Source: Coprinopsis marcescibilis
Taxonomy: Eukaryota; Basidiomycota; Agaricomycetes; Agaricales; Psathyrellaceae
Length of the DNA stretch: 64,000 nucleotides
Direction of reading: 5' to 3'
Assembly (NCBI GenBank): GCA_004369085.1
Contig: ML210326.1
Location: 1-64,000 of the forward strand
Part shown: positions 42,689 through 57,492 of the stretch, piece after piece
Numbering within the stretch: the first letter of the stretch is position 1
Layout of the letters: each line of letters opens with the position of its first letter
Program-made: the position numbers and the translations under genes
Notes under the pieces: generated by a model
What the model was told of the DNA's origin: nothing
Databases searched by the model: none
Seen by the model: only the letters and a program-made list of their open reading frames with translations

Positions 42689-43528
42689 CTCTTTTTCACT
42701 TCGCGCTTTTCTAGACAATCTTATCCTGCGGCCTGCCTCATCCTATTGGAAACGGACATCGTCCAAGCCTTCGGATTGGTCAATTTGAAGGCCCGTATAG
42801 ACGTACACACCAACGTCCAATGCAACTCCATTTTTCTCCTACACGATTCATCGCAAGAAAAACTACCCAACTATGTAAGATACGGCTAAGTATGTAAAAC
42901 TGATGTTACTGAGCCGTTGGATTTTTTAATGTGCCAGGAACTTTCGTTATTCTTCGCGATTGTGGGGTGAAATATATTTGCATCTGGTCAAGGTTTGGAG
43001 TCTGGTGTGGCCCCTATCTTGCGGTGTCAACCCACAATCGACGCCCCTCCAGGCTCCAACCTGTTTTATGGTGCATGCTGCGTTCAGAGTCCGATGTTCC
43101 GGAACATATCCAGTTTACGGATGTGCGGGTGGTATGTGACCAACAACATGAATCCACTTGCATTGGGCAACGGGGGACCCATTTTAGTACTCATTCCCAT
43201 TGTGTTCTTCAATTGCAGGGATATTCTTACTTCTTGCAAGTCCCACCCATACTTCCTTGAGTGACGGTGCGCTTAGGATACAACATCGTTCATAGCAGTT
43301 TCGTGTCAAGTCACAGAGTCCAGGGTCAGGAAAAGTGCGGCGCGTGGGTGTAGGAAGATCAACATCTTGACAGGGGCATTACTTACGCGACTAGATTCTC
43401 CCTGGTCCAGGATCATAGTCCGCAGCCAAGTCTAATAGATCCGTGGTATTAGAAAGGGTAGTGGATTACATTATCATAAGCAAAATCTATGGAGAGGCGA
43501 AATTCCACGGTATCGTTGTGGGGGTAAT
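42689..43528. other. Intergenic region
   Basis: About 840 nt between the tRNA and the 3' end of the dihydrolipoamide dehydrogenase gene. Open frames at 42931-43264 have no family resemblance. No gene is supported. Confidence 0.5.
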
Positions 43529-45563
<2,035 letters not shown>

Positions 45564-45713
45564 GGAAGTTGTAGAAAAGTTGGGGATGATGCAACTGCAA
45601 CGTCTGCGCCCGGATCCTATGACTTAGCAGGTGGGAATATTGAAAATTGTGTAATATGAGATAAATTAAATATATGGATACTGTATTATGCTAAACTAAA
45701 ACGATTAATATCT

Positions 45714-45821
45714 TAATGCCGACGAGCAGCAACGAGAGAGTCCTCCAAGCCAACCTTCTTCAAGTTCTTGACGACGACCACGACGGTGAACACGAAGGCG
45801 ACCAACAGCTTATGTCTGCCT
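45714..45821 (-). pseudogene. Orphan C-terminal exon-like fragment
   Basis: Read on the minus strand this stretch encodes HKLLVAFVFTVVVVV, a membrane-like run, then KNLKKVGLEDSLVAARRH and a stop. A CATCAG acceptor-like site lies directly upstream. Coding quality is good, but the 5' remainder of such a gene would have to lie where the kinase gene runs on the other strand. It may be the remnant of a gene cut at a rearrangement point, or an unrelated chance. The family was not recognised. Confidence 0.35.
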
Positions 45822-45826
45822 GATGC

Positions 45827-48800
45827 ATGTCGATCCCATGGCGCCAACGGAAAACAAGGCTAGCCGCGCTAGTGCTCAGTCGGTGCGACGAGGATGTCGA
45901 TGGAACCGCTGTCGACCGTCTTATGCACGGTCAGAGTGTAATCGGGAAGACTAGTAAGGCTTTCAATGCACTGGGAGCGCATTTACTGAAGATCCTACAG
46001 CGAAGACCGCCGAAATCGACGCGTTGCGATTCCAAGATAAAGACCTACAGGTCGTTGGACCACTTGAATATGGCCAATTTGGCGTTGTAAGGCTCTGTCT
46101 TCAATCCCTATTGAATGACGTTCATCTCAGCACAGATTGAAGTGGTTTCATGTCGGCTAGACAACAAGGTCTATGTCAGGAAGTCTATAGAAAAGGCGTT
46201 TGCAATGCGAACGCGAGAGCAATGCTCACCCCAAACCGAGAGGAACATTCTGTTGGCTGCTACTCTCACCGATTCACCCTGGGCACCGCATCTGCTTGCG
46301 GCATATCAGATGCCTCAACATCTGCATTTGGTTATGGACTATGCGGAAGGGGGAAACCTCTGGGATGTCCTTGAATCCAGTCCGCACGAAGGCAAACTCC
46401 TCGAGGCGGATCTAAAGTGGTGGGCACCCCAGGCGGTCAGCGCAATCCATTGGTGTCACAGCCAAGGCTTTGCGCATCGCGACATCAAGCCCCACAACTT
46501 TGTTCTTAGCAAGGACGGCCATATTCTTCTCATCGATTTTGGATCGGCTGCGCCCTTGCTTCCGCCTGGTCCAGATGGGTCACAGAAGCTTCCTCGAAAA
46601 CACTGTCTCGTTCCCTGCGGAACTTGCGATTACATATCACCAGAGATCTTACGAGCTCACGAGGAAGCTCTGGTAGCCCTGGAAATGGAGGACGATGAAG
46701 ACGAGATGCCCATTAGCAAGGAGGCAAAGGAGGACGCTGAAGGATACGGCATCGAGACCGATTGGTGGAGCCTCGGCGCGATGCTTTACGAATTGGCTTA
46801 TGGTATCGCACCGTTCTTTGCGAATGAAATTCGACATACCTACCAAAGAATCTTGAACCACCAGGTACCTCGATTACATCTCCTGCGCAACCTTTTCTTA
46901 CCTTTTGCAACAGAAAGGATTGCGATTCGAAGCTGGGATCTCAATTGAATTTCAAGACCTTTTACATCGCCTCTTGACAGATGCAGACAAGCGTCTTGGA
47001 CGGCGCAACATAATGGAGATCACCGACCACCCCTTCTTCCATGGAATTAACTGGTCGACCCTCCCCTCCCAATCCGCGCCTGAAGACCTCCATCTTCCTC
47101 AATTCACATACGCCCAACCGGAGCCTGCTCCAAAGGGATCGCCAATGGTCGCTGATCCAAGTGCAGAGGAACAATTTTCCCAAGGATTCGCATTCTCTGC
47201 CTTCTTTCAGTCCTCACATGCATCGAGTTCACCTGGGATGTCATTCCTCAGAAACAGCACAACACCGAGGCCAGCGTCTCGAATATCGATGAGAGACGAC
47301 CCCAGCTCCGCTTTCATTGGATTCTCATGGGGACCGACACTCGACGCGTTCCCTGATCAACCTCAACTTAGTCCGGAATGGAAAGCAGCCAATTTCACCC
47401 TGCCACACACCACCCCTACTCCTTTCCGGAAAATGTCTGTCGTGCATCCTACACCTGGACAACAGTATCTCACACCAGCGTACACGACAAGTAGCTTGGC
47501 TACGCCCAACCGATACACATCGCACGCATTCATTACACCCGTCAAACCCTACGCATCCTCCCCTATGCATACTATCCAGCGCACCAGCACCCTACGCCGT
47601 ACTGCGGGCAAGCGAAATGTCTCAGAACGCGAAGCTATGAAACAGCTCGTCGAAGCTATCGGGATGAGCGCGCGAAAAAAGGTGCTCGAAAGCGGACGCA
47701 AGCCGCGCTTCCTCACCAAGTCCAACCTCGGCTACACAGCAACCCGCAGACGCAGCGGCAGCACATCGTCCAACCACTCCCTGAACCGCCAACCCAGCCT
47801 CAAGTCTGTCAAATCCGAAGAGTTCCCTCCTGCCAGCTCGCAGACCGCAGCTGCCGCGGCTACCACAGGAAACAGCAACAACGCCAATGGTGGGACGCTG
47901 CGCAAAGAACTCCGGTTCTCCGCACCCATCCCCATGCCCAACTACAACTACGGGAGCACCGACGAGGACGCTGATTTCTCCTATTCGGGACAAACGACGT
48001 CCAAAACCTCTCGGCTCGCCCCTCTCGTTCTCGGCGCCACACACAGCACCATCACCAGCAACAACAACACCGCCAGGGCAATAGGCGGGAACACGACTGC
48101 AGATAGCGGAGGAATCGTTTACTACCCTTCTTCTGGGAGCGAGATTACGGATTCGGAAGGCCCGCCCAGTCCCAGTCCCAGTCCGCGTCCGGGATCTGCA
48201 ATGTCTTTCATCAGTAGGAGGAGTGCGACTCCTACTACGACTATGAGCACCTTCTCGGCTAGGTTGCGTTCGGGAAGCGGGTCATATTCGGCGAGTGCTA
48301 CTGGGTTTCTGGGCATTCCTTCCCCCCATGTCACGACACAGGGTGGTGTCGCAGGGACGTCGTGGCCCAGACCTTGGGAAGACAAGGACAGGGCGAAAGA
48401 CACAGGAGGAGGTTCTGGAACTCACGTCAACGGAAAACAAAATGCTGCAGTTGGCCAATGTGTCCCGAAGTTCGAATTCAGGCCCCAAGATAACGCTGCG
48501 GCTGCGACATCAAGATCCGCTACGGTGGTCAAACCAAAGACTAAAACCCCATCGCCGTCCCCTCCCACTCGGGGGCAGATTGCGATCACACGGCTCTCCC
48601 GACAGAACGCATCCTCGTCTTTCGAAGAAGAGAACACTGCTAAATCGCGGTATAATCGGCGACACTCTGTGCAAGCCGTGCCACAGCACCTGGAAAGCGA
48701 CGACGATGAGTATGAAACAGAGGAGGAGGAGGATGAAGAAGAAGACAAAGGGCAGGGTTTCAATCCTGCCGTATACGAAGCTGCCAACAACCTTTGGGAC

Positions 48801-48893
48801 GAGCTCGAAGATCGGCACCACAGGATGATGACCGACATCAAAAAGCTGGAGCAACGATTAGATTGTGTCTCTCGCACGGTCGGAGGATGTTAA
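45827..48893 (+). CDS. Ser/Thr protein kinase, AGC (DMPK-like) type
   Basis: Exons 45827-45953, 46001-46086, 46136-46864 and 46914-48893 (973 aa). The kinase domain spans about 60-335: glycine loop EYGQFGV, catalytic Lys in VYVRKSIEK (about 87), HRDIKPHN (about 185), DFGSA (about 205), CGTCDYISPEIL and TDWWSLGAMLYELAYG. The last part RRNIMEITDHPFFHGINW is the AGC-type end. The long tail is Ser/Thr/Pro-rich and probably a regulatory, phosphorylated region; it ends in a short amphipathic helix (NLWDELEDRHHRMMTDIKKL). The nearest known relatives are DMPK/ROCK-like kinases acting in morphogenesis; that role is inferred. The first exon is uncertain. A GTAAGG...CTACAG intron (45954-46000) is needed to join the frames, and the true N-terminus may lie further upstream or be missing. 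Confidence 0.85.
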
Positions 48894-49218
48894 TGGAGAA
48901 TATGGACGGACTGTTGGCAATTATTTTTATTTTGTGGGACATTATTTAAATAGGAATCGCTGATGACCTGTTACGACCTTTCATGAGATAGACATACTCA
49001 ATTTCATAGTTCAGTGCATCCTGCGTTAATCGGATATAGTTATTTTGCTAAAGCTTGCGCGTGGACAAGAAAGATGGCTATCAAATTCCAAGGATAGATC
49101 GATGTAAATAGTCGGAGCCTCTGAGGATAGAGTACATAGGATAGGATTGTACAGAGCTCCTGAGTATTGTGGGAGTCCTGCGGACGTCAAAAAAATAGTA
49201 CAGGATGCGCAAATCACA
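48894..49218. other. Convergent 3' region of the kinase and GH55 copy 2
   Basis: Short spacer between two stop codons on opposite strands, with TTATTTTTATTTTG and TTATTTAAATA tracts typical of polyadenylation regions. No gene. Confidence 0.6.
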
Positions 49219-52200
49219 TCAGCTGTTCGTCCAGTAAGTGACCGTCGACGCAAAGCCGTTAATATTATTTGCTTGGTCGACGATTCCATTACGCTCCACG
49301 CTAATCTGATGTTTCGCAGCTACAGTTGACAAGCTAAAGAGGTGCACCCTCGACTTGCTATCGATGTTGGCGATCTGGGCTTGGCAGTTTCGGTTTGTGA
49401 TGCAGTCTTGGCTATATTCCTGGAGGAAAAGAGTAGGGAGTCGTGTCAGCTGGGAAGGGGCCGAAAGTTGAGAATAGGGCGAGGACTGACATGGAAGAAA
49501 CTATACAGCCCAGCACCTATAGAATCCAGTCAGGCATAGTGGAGGTTGGAATTTATGGGGACGAACCAAAGATGAAGATATCTTGCGAATTTTGGATTGA
49601 CAATGCCCACGATGAGGGAGCTGGATCATCATACATGATAGGGTCATGATATGCGTCGTTTTTAAAGAACGGGATGTTAGCCGGTGGGTTAGGTTGGAAA
49701 TAAGGCTATAAGCAGCGCATAAGCGGATCATCGTCAATAACATGGGTAGTCAGTCACTCACGCTTTCCGTCTGGATCAAGCCCATATAGTGGTCCTTCGC
49801 GTTGACCAGTTGATACTGATACATGACATGGTGTTCGGCTAAGCAGACGAGTTAGAATCTCGCTTATTCAAGAACACATTGAACACTTACAGCCAGTACC
49901 GATCAGCCATACCGGACCTTCAGACTCTGAGAGGAGACCACGGCCAGAATAAACAGTAATCTGGGAGTGGTTACCAAAGTCAAGGTCATGGTCGGAAAGC
50001 CACACCCATGCTCCCTAAAAACGAATGTGAGCACTAAGGTAGGTTGGGCGAGGTAGATCATGAACTACCTCTAGGTAGATAGTGGCCTTCTTCGTGATGT
50101 GCAAGCTAAGGAAAGCAGCAAAGCAAGGTTCGTATCCACCAGAGCCATCTTTAGGACACCTATCGGCCTCCAGGTTGGTCCCAGCAGCTACGGGTTAGGA
50201 CATTAGCACCATATACGAATGCATGTGCTCTGAAGGCTTACTTCCTGCGGTCCTAATGTGACTGTCCCACATCCCAGCGGATGCCTGCTTTCCAACCGGC
50301 TCTCTAACGTTCCATTCAACCACGATTGCACCAGCAGCTGTAAGCGGGTTGAATACCAAAAATCTGAAGCATGAAGAGAGGGATACTTACTAGGACCAAC
50401 CGTCTGGAAGACGATATCCGTAATCTCGACAACGCCAATATCGCCTGGATTTCCAACCTTGAAAACAGGTCGAGGTGCCCTCTGGTTCTGGAATCTCGGA
50501 CCTGTCCCTGCCAGAACAGTCCATGCTTCACCAACCATCCGGGTGCCATGAGGAATCAGAACGGTATCAGTGACGATGTAATGGCCTGCATCAAAGAAGA
50601 GAATCTTGCAATGAGCGAACTTGAGTGGGAAGATAAGTCAGCCTCGCTGAAGGAAGACACAATTATCACAACATTCGTACCCTAAAGAAGATCTCTCTCA
50701 AAGCCCGGGTATCATCCGTTTTTCCATCACCCTTGGCTCCATAGTCCTTGACGTTGATGAACTCGGAAACGTGGTAGTTTTCGTATTGTGGATGTGCCCG
50801 TCCAACGATCCTACCAGAGCTATCGAGCAAGCTAGAGGCCTTTCGTGGGTTTGGCAAGTCGCCTTGCACGAACTGAGGGGTGGGATCAGTCCCTTGATAA
50901 ACATTTCCCTGGCCCCATGAAGCAATGGTCCTGGTACCGCCTTGGAGAACGACAGTTCCATTCTGTACCCCGACGGCGACGGGAACGTTGATTAGCTTGG
51001 CGTTGTTGAGCACTAGGGACCCTGCGAGGGTGCCATTGCTTGGCCGGGTGGTCTGGATGAACACGGGGGTGTCGACAACAACAGCGTCGATGATAGCTTG
51101 TGCACCAGTTGTCTGTGGGACAGATGCGTTCAGCCAAAGGACTTTATTTTAAACACGCGACATACCTGCGTGTCGATCGTTAATCCACCAGTCGTGATTT
51201 CGAAACCAATCCCACAATTGTTAAAGGTGACACCTTGGTATGTCCAGCCTATAAGGAGAGGATGTTAGGATGTAATGATTTCCGTGTATGAAGCTATCAC
51301 AAACCCCAGTTCCATGTGCTATAGACTGCAGTTTGTGCTCGGTTGACTGTAAGGTTTCGGACCGTGAATCTGATGAATGTAAGGATCTCGCAGCCTGTAA
51401 AATGTTAGTTTGCTTACTGCTGGTTACCACCCCAGATACCGAATCTCCCTACAAGGGAGTCAATGATAATTCTTCAGTCGAACGACTAGCATCACACCTC
51501 CGTTGAACACGAGATCACCCATGAAACCACCGCTTCCATTCTCCATCCAGATCGCTGGAAGACTGTTAGCATTAACCTCAGAACGCGTGTTTCCTGCAAG
51601 GCGGACCTTGATGGGCAGTATTCGGGGCCTCAGACATGTGTACAACGATGTTCACGAGGGAGGTTGCTTGTGCAACCTGCCAGTGTATGGCAGTTCCTTG
51701 GGCCCGCTCTGGTGCAACCCTGGTTGATGAAAAGTAAGAGGGCTGTTTCAACGTACTTTGACTAGGCGTGAAACGCACCTTCGAACATCAATGACAAAGT
51801 TGCGGACTGAGCGGAAGCTAGGTGACTTATTAGAGCACCTCTGCCTTTTCTTGTATGTAAGACGTACAAGTTATTTTGATTGATCCAGTATTGCGAACCC
51901 CCGCCTCCAGGAATGTATGGATCGGCATCTGGGGGACCATTAACATTAGAGTGACTTCAGCTGGGAATGGACGAACCTATTACTGCGAGCCCATCGAATG
52001 TGTCGGCGGCGAGAATCGTGGGGGGTTGCTTCGCGTCTCCAACTAATTGCGTGTAGTAAAACGGGATGATGGGGGCCGAGACGAGGTAAGTTCTGGTCGG
52101 ATGTCAGTGGGACGGATATCGTACGAACATAAACACCGACCCTCGAGGGAAATAGATAATGGCGGGGGAGACGCTACGGAAGAATGTTGGTTTAAATGCT

Positions 52201-52682
52201 TTTACCATAAGAACTCGCTACTGACGTTGAGGAACCACAGCCCAGGCCACAGCGATTTTGTGCCGCTATGGCATCGCTGAAGCAATTCTCAGTAAAGTCC
52301 TTTCAAGTGGATTGTAAGCGAGACGTACTTAATCGCATTTGTATCGTCATGGACACCGTCGCCGACTGCACCGAAATCCTGAATAGTACATATCCTGTCA
52401 GCCAGCGGATGACCTGTGTTAGCAAGGGTAGCGAACCTTGACGTTGCGGAAAGGTCGATAGCTCTGGGGTTCAGGGTTGGTGGGTGAGGTCCCTTGGTGC
52501 TTGATAGTCTCCATCCACCATGGGTCATTCGGCTTGGCAAGACCGTTTCCCAAATGGGATTCGCAGTAACTTGCTTTACTCGCGTCGATATTCGCGGAGG
52601 TGGCCTGGGTTAGAACAGAGAAAGAGAGTAGAATAAAGAATGTGGAGGTTAGAATCGAGGGTAAGGGGCGAAAAGTGCCCAT
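49219..52682 (-). CDS. GH55 exo-beta-1,3-glucanase (copy 2)
   Basis: Minus strand, twenty-one exons, 795 aa: 52682-52437, 52378-52329, 52276-52226, 52173-52141, 52092-51977, 51928-51868, 51817-51779, 51719-51607, 51554-51498, 51448-51418, 51369-51305, 51248-51166, 51112-50681, 50619-50391, 50337-50242, 50187-50069, 50014-49891, 49838-49762, 49705-49567, 49516-49491 and 49419-49219. Every exon except the first has the same length as in copy 1, and copy 2's 57-nt exon 9 equals exons 9 and 10 of copy 1 (22 + 35). It has a signal peptide (core STFFILLSFSVLTQ), the twin beta-helix openings (DFGAVGDGVHDDTNAI; KDYGAKGDGKTDDTRAL) and the conserved C-terminus FASTVTYW. All introns are GT-AG. It is a secreted exo-1,3-glucanase, probably overlapping copy 1 in function. 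Confidence 0.92.
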
Positions 52683-54079
52683 GGTAAGGGAGTGTGGGGT
52701 GGAGACGAACGATCGAGACGGGAGACGAGAAGGCTGGCGTCGACAGTGAGGTTGGGTTTTATATAGCGACGCAGCTGACAGCTCGCACTATCCAGCAATA
52801 CGCTGAAATTATATCGGTCAACCCGATATAAGGCGCGTTCCATGATCAAAAGTGATTGTTAAGTGCGGGGAAGCGAAGAACTTGAGGCGAAATCTGGGCG
52901 CAACCGATTATCCAAGACTCGGCTTCTGGCGATCCACGAGCGTTCTGCGCCGCAAATTACAGCTCGTGCGACTATTTCTGGCTTCCAGAGGAATGGATGC
53001 AGTTATGATTATGCTGCTGAACCCAATGGTCCGGGTTTTTCTTTGATCCTAATCCATTTCCACCAACAGCAGCTTCACTGTATCATTTCTCTATTCTTGT
53101 GGCCAGATTTTAGCTCCAGTGGCTGCAAAGCTACACCATGAATATTGAATGGTTATACAATCTCCCCATTTGCCAACCTTGCCAATAAGCTTTCCATGGT
53201 TACATGCGCGATCTGTACGGCAGAATCTCGGTAAGTACATAATGATGATACTCACACGGACGGGATTCGCAGCGACAAGAGCTGCAGTCGATGATCGTTG
53301 TCGAGATGGAACCCGTTCACGATGAAACTTCGATGAAGGCTCGCTCTATTTTATATTGAATTTCCGATTCAAGTCCAGCGCGGCTAACGAACCTTCCAAG
53401 TTAGCACGTTGTTAGTTTCTCTGGGCAAACTTGCTTGTAAAGGCTAAATATTCTAACTGCAAGGCGCAGAAGGGGTCATTGAACAATACAACCTCTAAAG
53501 ATGATTAGAATATAGTTCGCGTCTTCACGTTTGGCTTTGGACGAACAGAATTCTACACTCTGTTGAAAATTCATGCGCATTTTGGCCTGGCCATGAGGCC
53601 TTCATGCTCGCAGCATTGTTCTGACCCCAAAAGAGCAAGTGTGAGACGCACCGCTCATCCTTCTAATTGGGGCTGGCGACAGACTGCTTTCGAATCTGGA
53701 ATTCCAACCATAGGGAGACATGCATTCACATCGCCACACGGGGCGAGCATGACAACAATGTCTTCACAGAACAAGAAGCGAAACGGTCAGCGGATCGCAC
53801 GAAGAAGCATGTCTGACATTGAAATGTAACTATCTTCCCCTTGTTTCTTCAAGGCGTCGTGGACTGCGCATCCTTCATGTTGCCAAGATCCGTAGTCCCA
53901 GTTGTCGAATGATCGTCCACGGTGAAAGTGTTCCAAAGATTAGGGTATGTAGAATTAGGTTGTCCGTCAAGTGGTTGGTATACAATAAATAGATCGACCT
54001 GGAAGCCCATGATTAGTGCTTCTTGAAGAGACCATCTGAAAAGCAATACTCACATTAACATGCCTCCGAGTCCTGGGTC
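52683..54079. other. Intergenic region
   Basis: Promoter of GH55 copy 2 (GTTTTATATAGCG near 52753-52765 on the plus strand; the reverse strand reads CGCTATATAAAAC, a TATA box about 75 nt upstream of the ATG), then 1.2 kb with no supported gene. Frames at 53563-53829 (plus) and 53849-54046 (minus) show no family features. The latter may be 3' untranslated sequence of the SNARE gene. Confidence 0.5.
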
Positions 54080-54558
54080 TCATGCAGGAGGTCCACCCCT
54101 AAACCAGGAGAACACCTTCAACCCCATCCAAAGACCCAGGAAACAGAGAACAATGGCAATAGCCAGCCGCCAGGGCTTGTACACAATCGAACCATTAGGC
54201 GCAAGGCCAAACGCATGTCGTGCTCGTTGTGAGGCCTGTGACAGGCTCGTCCCGAACGAACCAAAATGGTCATTCTACCTCATTTGATTGTCGCTCAACG
54301 CTGAAGCTTTCAAAATCGCGGCTGTTGTGCTCACAGTTTGATCAAGTATGAGATTCTGTGCTTCTACATCTGCATTAATGTCGGACGTAATCTAGAATAG
54401 AACATGGATTCCTGAGTTTCCCGCTCCGAAACAATAGGGTATTCGACAGCACTTACCCCCCTTAACGTCCGCAATTTGGAGTGAAGTTCGTCTAGTTTTT
54501 GGTCATTTTGTTGTTCGTATACGTCTTCGACCCGTTGTTGACCCCGAGAGGAAGACAT
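54080..54558 (-). CDS. Bet1/Sft1-type Qc SNARE, Golgi/ER
   Basis: Minus strand, three small exons: 54558-54457, 54391-54335 and 54274-54080 (117 aa). The SNARE helix starts at EQQNDQKLDELHSKLRTLRG and continues as ITSDINADVEAQNLILDQTN over the first two exon junctions. A short spacer (SQASQRARHAFGLAP) and a single C-terminal membrane anchor (LAIAIVLCFLGLWMGLKVF) follow, the tail-anchored layout of Bet1, Sft1 and animal Bet1L/GS15. These proteins supply the Qc helix for membrane fusion in early Golgi or ER-Golgi transport. No single frame longer than 65 codons marks this gene, so it is easily missed. Whether it is Bet1 or Sft1 cannot be settled by eye. Confidence 0.85.
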
Positions 54559-55530
54559 AGGAGCAGAATGCGATTCAGGTCGTAGTGGGAGCGGTCAACG
54601 CTGCCAGTATCAGTTGCTCAAGCCTACCAAGCATTGCGTGCGAAAGTACAACACCGCCATGGCGCCGGCAAAGACGCCGGCAACACGGAGTCAAATGAGG
54701 TTGCGTAATTCGGTTTCTTGCTTACCTCCACCACTCCTCAAACTCATTCTATTTCTCGCTCACTAGTGGCATGGAATGCCCTAGCCATAGAACTCGAGCT
54801 CAAGAGTTTTAGCTACTGAATCTCGCTGAAGACCGTCTCAACGGAGGGTCTGTGGTAATATATTGACCATTATAATGTTTTGTCAAAGCTCACATATTGA
54901 AGCTTCAAGGGCTCGATTCCAATGCCGTACAGTGTACAATACAAGGGACATACACCTTGTCTAATCCTGAAATTTTGAGCACAAGCGCAAAAACCGGGGT
55001 GCTGTCGACGCACACGAGCTCAGGCACAAAAAGGCTGTCACGACGAACGCTGGAACTTTTTGGTCTTTCAGATCGGTACAAAGCGACCTGGAAGTCACGG
55101 TGGCCGACCTTGTACACCGCTTGACCTGTTTTCCCAGTCAGTCCAGTGCATATTCTGCAACAACAAAGGTGCACTCTCAAACCCAGTTTTGCCTAGTCGG
55201 AAGAATATCTTGAGTGACTTCGATTCGGATGCCAGGTCCATCTGAAAATTGTTTCGATTGTGACGCGTCTCTTCAACTCAATCCAGATACATAGTCCAGA
55301 AGCCTTCATTCGACTGTTCCGATCTGCTATGTTTGGGAATAAAGGCCGAAGGCGACAGTCAGCAATGCATCACAAGCGCCAGGGCCGTCATCGGAAAAGA
55401 TACAAGTTCCCATCAGGAGCCAAGCAAACCTCAACAGCTCATTGTGTGCCTTTTATATAACCTGCCTTCACTATCGAGCCCAAATCTAGTTTCTCGACTC
55501 CAAACGGCCACCGAGCTCCCTTCAAGCGCA
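54559..55530. other. Intergenic region
   Basis: SNARE promoter, then about 800 nt with modest open frames on both strands around 54900-55180 that could be fragments of coding sequence but match nothing I recognise. CTTTTATATAACC near 55450 is a TATA-like element about 80 nt before the next ATG. Confidence 0.5.
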
Positions 55531-57492
55531 ATGCCAGGCAATATGACGCACTACATACCCCCATTTCCTCTTGAACTCATCATGGAGATCGTCGACTCAT
55601 GCGAGCTCAGCGACCTGCCCCGCATCGCAACATCTTTTCGTGGATTCCACGCGGCCTGTACGCGTAGGATATACCGGGATATAGTTCTCTGGACGCGTGC
55701 AGCGGCCCAACGATGCATGCAGACTATAGCGCTCAACTACCAAGCTGCACGATATGTTAGGTCGTTGTCGATCCCAGCGCCACTGTAAGCACTTTTATGA
55801 TAATCGATGGCCGCGTTAACCCAGTTCAAGAGATCGGAATGGTTCGTGGCATAACACGGACCTGTCTGTGTTCTACCGGCACTTTCGAGGGGCGATCAAA
55901 TCGATTTCTCCGAACCTCATCACGCTCAAATTGGAGTACTATGAAGTAGCGCTCAACACGTTCTCCACGCTCAATAGACTCTCTTTCCCTCGCCTACTTC
56001 ACTTCCGCACCTCCGAGTTCCTGACCCCCCAGCTTGGCCAATTCCTACTTGCCAATCCGCAGCTCAAGACCCTTAAAGTAAACGGACTTACCACTCGTCG
56101 ACCCCACGAACAAGAAAAGAGGCGATTCACGATGCCAGACCTTACTGAGCTTCATACCGATGAAAAGTCACTTCACCTGTTTCTCCCTGGGTCCAAAGTA
56201 CGTACTGTATACCTTCGGACCGCTTTTTACTACATCGGCGGACCACAACCACGACCTGCAGCAAAACTTGTCGAGCTGCTCGCACTGTCGCCTGTGCCTA
56301 TCAAATGGTTGTCCATGTCCCTCAGTACCTATTCGACGGAGGTCTTCAGGTATCTTGGCAAACTGACCCACTTGACGGCTTTGATCTTGGATGACGAGCC
56401 AACTGGATTTGGAGACTATGTGCGTATTCTTTCAACGGCTTTTGTCGCTCGTTTAACTCTAGTTATTCCAACAGGGAATTGATACTGCAGTCAACGATAT
56501 GCTTCCATCTCTAACCTCGCTGAGATACCTGGGTATTCGCGACAAAAATGTCGAGAGGCGTTTGGATCGACAAGTTGGAACATCCAAAGACTTTGCGGAC
56601 TTGAGATCGGACTATGAAGTCATCTGTGGATGGGCAAAGCTTCAGGCGTCCTTGATTTCCATCAGCATTGATCGTAATGGATCCATATATCTCTTCGTAT
56701 CGACAACAAGTTCACAGCTTTTTTTTAGGTCAAGTACACTGGGCACAGCTCAAAGTATCTGGCCAGTGGATCCCACTCGAATCGAATTCGGCTCACTGCC
56801 TCCTCTGGTGGTATGAGGCGTCGGGTTTGGCGCCTCATCTCCGGTCCCACGTCCTGGACCTCCTCCAGAGAGTAGATCTAACCGTCCTCGACGACCCCAA
56901 TGATAGCAAACGAGTAGTGTTTTCGCTTTTGGCCAGGGTACTTATCAACATGATCCACAACGCCTTCAGCGACGTACACCAAGTCTCTAATATTGAAGAC
57001 CGGTCCAGGGAGGGAGTATATCAAGTGTTACACCTCCCGGAAGTACGCAACGCCAACGGGGAAGCTCTAAAAGCCTACGCCGACGCCGACGGAAAAATGA
57101 CCCCGGAAGTCAAGGAGCGCTGGGATAGGTTTTTCTGTCAGGTCGGATTCGTTGCCATCTCCTGTACCACGGAATTCCAGGTCAAACCCGCACAATCCTA
57201 CTTCTACACGGGGCAAGAAAACCCACTTCCACTCGGAGCCGACGGCTGTATCGAAACGTTTTCTTTCCTCCTGTCCGTGATATGGTCTTCCATCTCTGGA
57301 ATCGACATCTCACCCTCACGCTTTGTCCGAAACGCAGAGGGTGAAATGCCCGAGTGGGACAGTTTAAGTATGAAGTTAGATACTGTCGACTTTCATCTAG
57401 TGCGTGCTACACGTCTTGCTCATGATGTAAAAGCAGCGAAATTGCTCGCTTCCTTGGCCCACAGAACCCGCAGTAGACCAGTAGTAACGTGA
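55531..57492 (+). CDS. F-box-like/LRR protein
   Basis: Four exons: 55531-55784, 55825-56419, 56475-56673 and 56729-57492 (603 aa). The start carries a short F-box-like motif at about residues 9-50 (PFPLELIMEIVDSCELSDLPRI, cut here to its core PLELIMEIVDS). Leucine-rich segments such as PNLITLKLEYYEVAL and PQLKTLKVNGL follow to about residue 350. The C-terminal 250 residues (from QVHWAQLKV) have no recognised domain. The third intron (56674-56728) removes a 55-nt T-rich stretch and is needed to join two frames. It is a presumed SCF adaptor of the kind that is expanded in Agaricomycetes, with unknown substrate. Confidence 0.8.

Noticed and set aside
45954..46000. Apparent frameshift in the 5' part of the kinase gene
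   Set aside because: A 47-nt GTAAGG...CTACAG intron with a plausible branch point joins the two frames exactly, so no mutation needs to be assumed.
48295..48828. 177-codon alternative frame in the kinase tail
   Set aside because: Low-complexity Ser/Pro-rich coding sequence often leaves other frames open; the kinase frame is continuous here.
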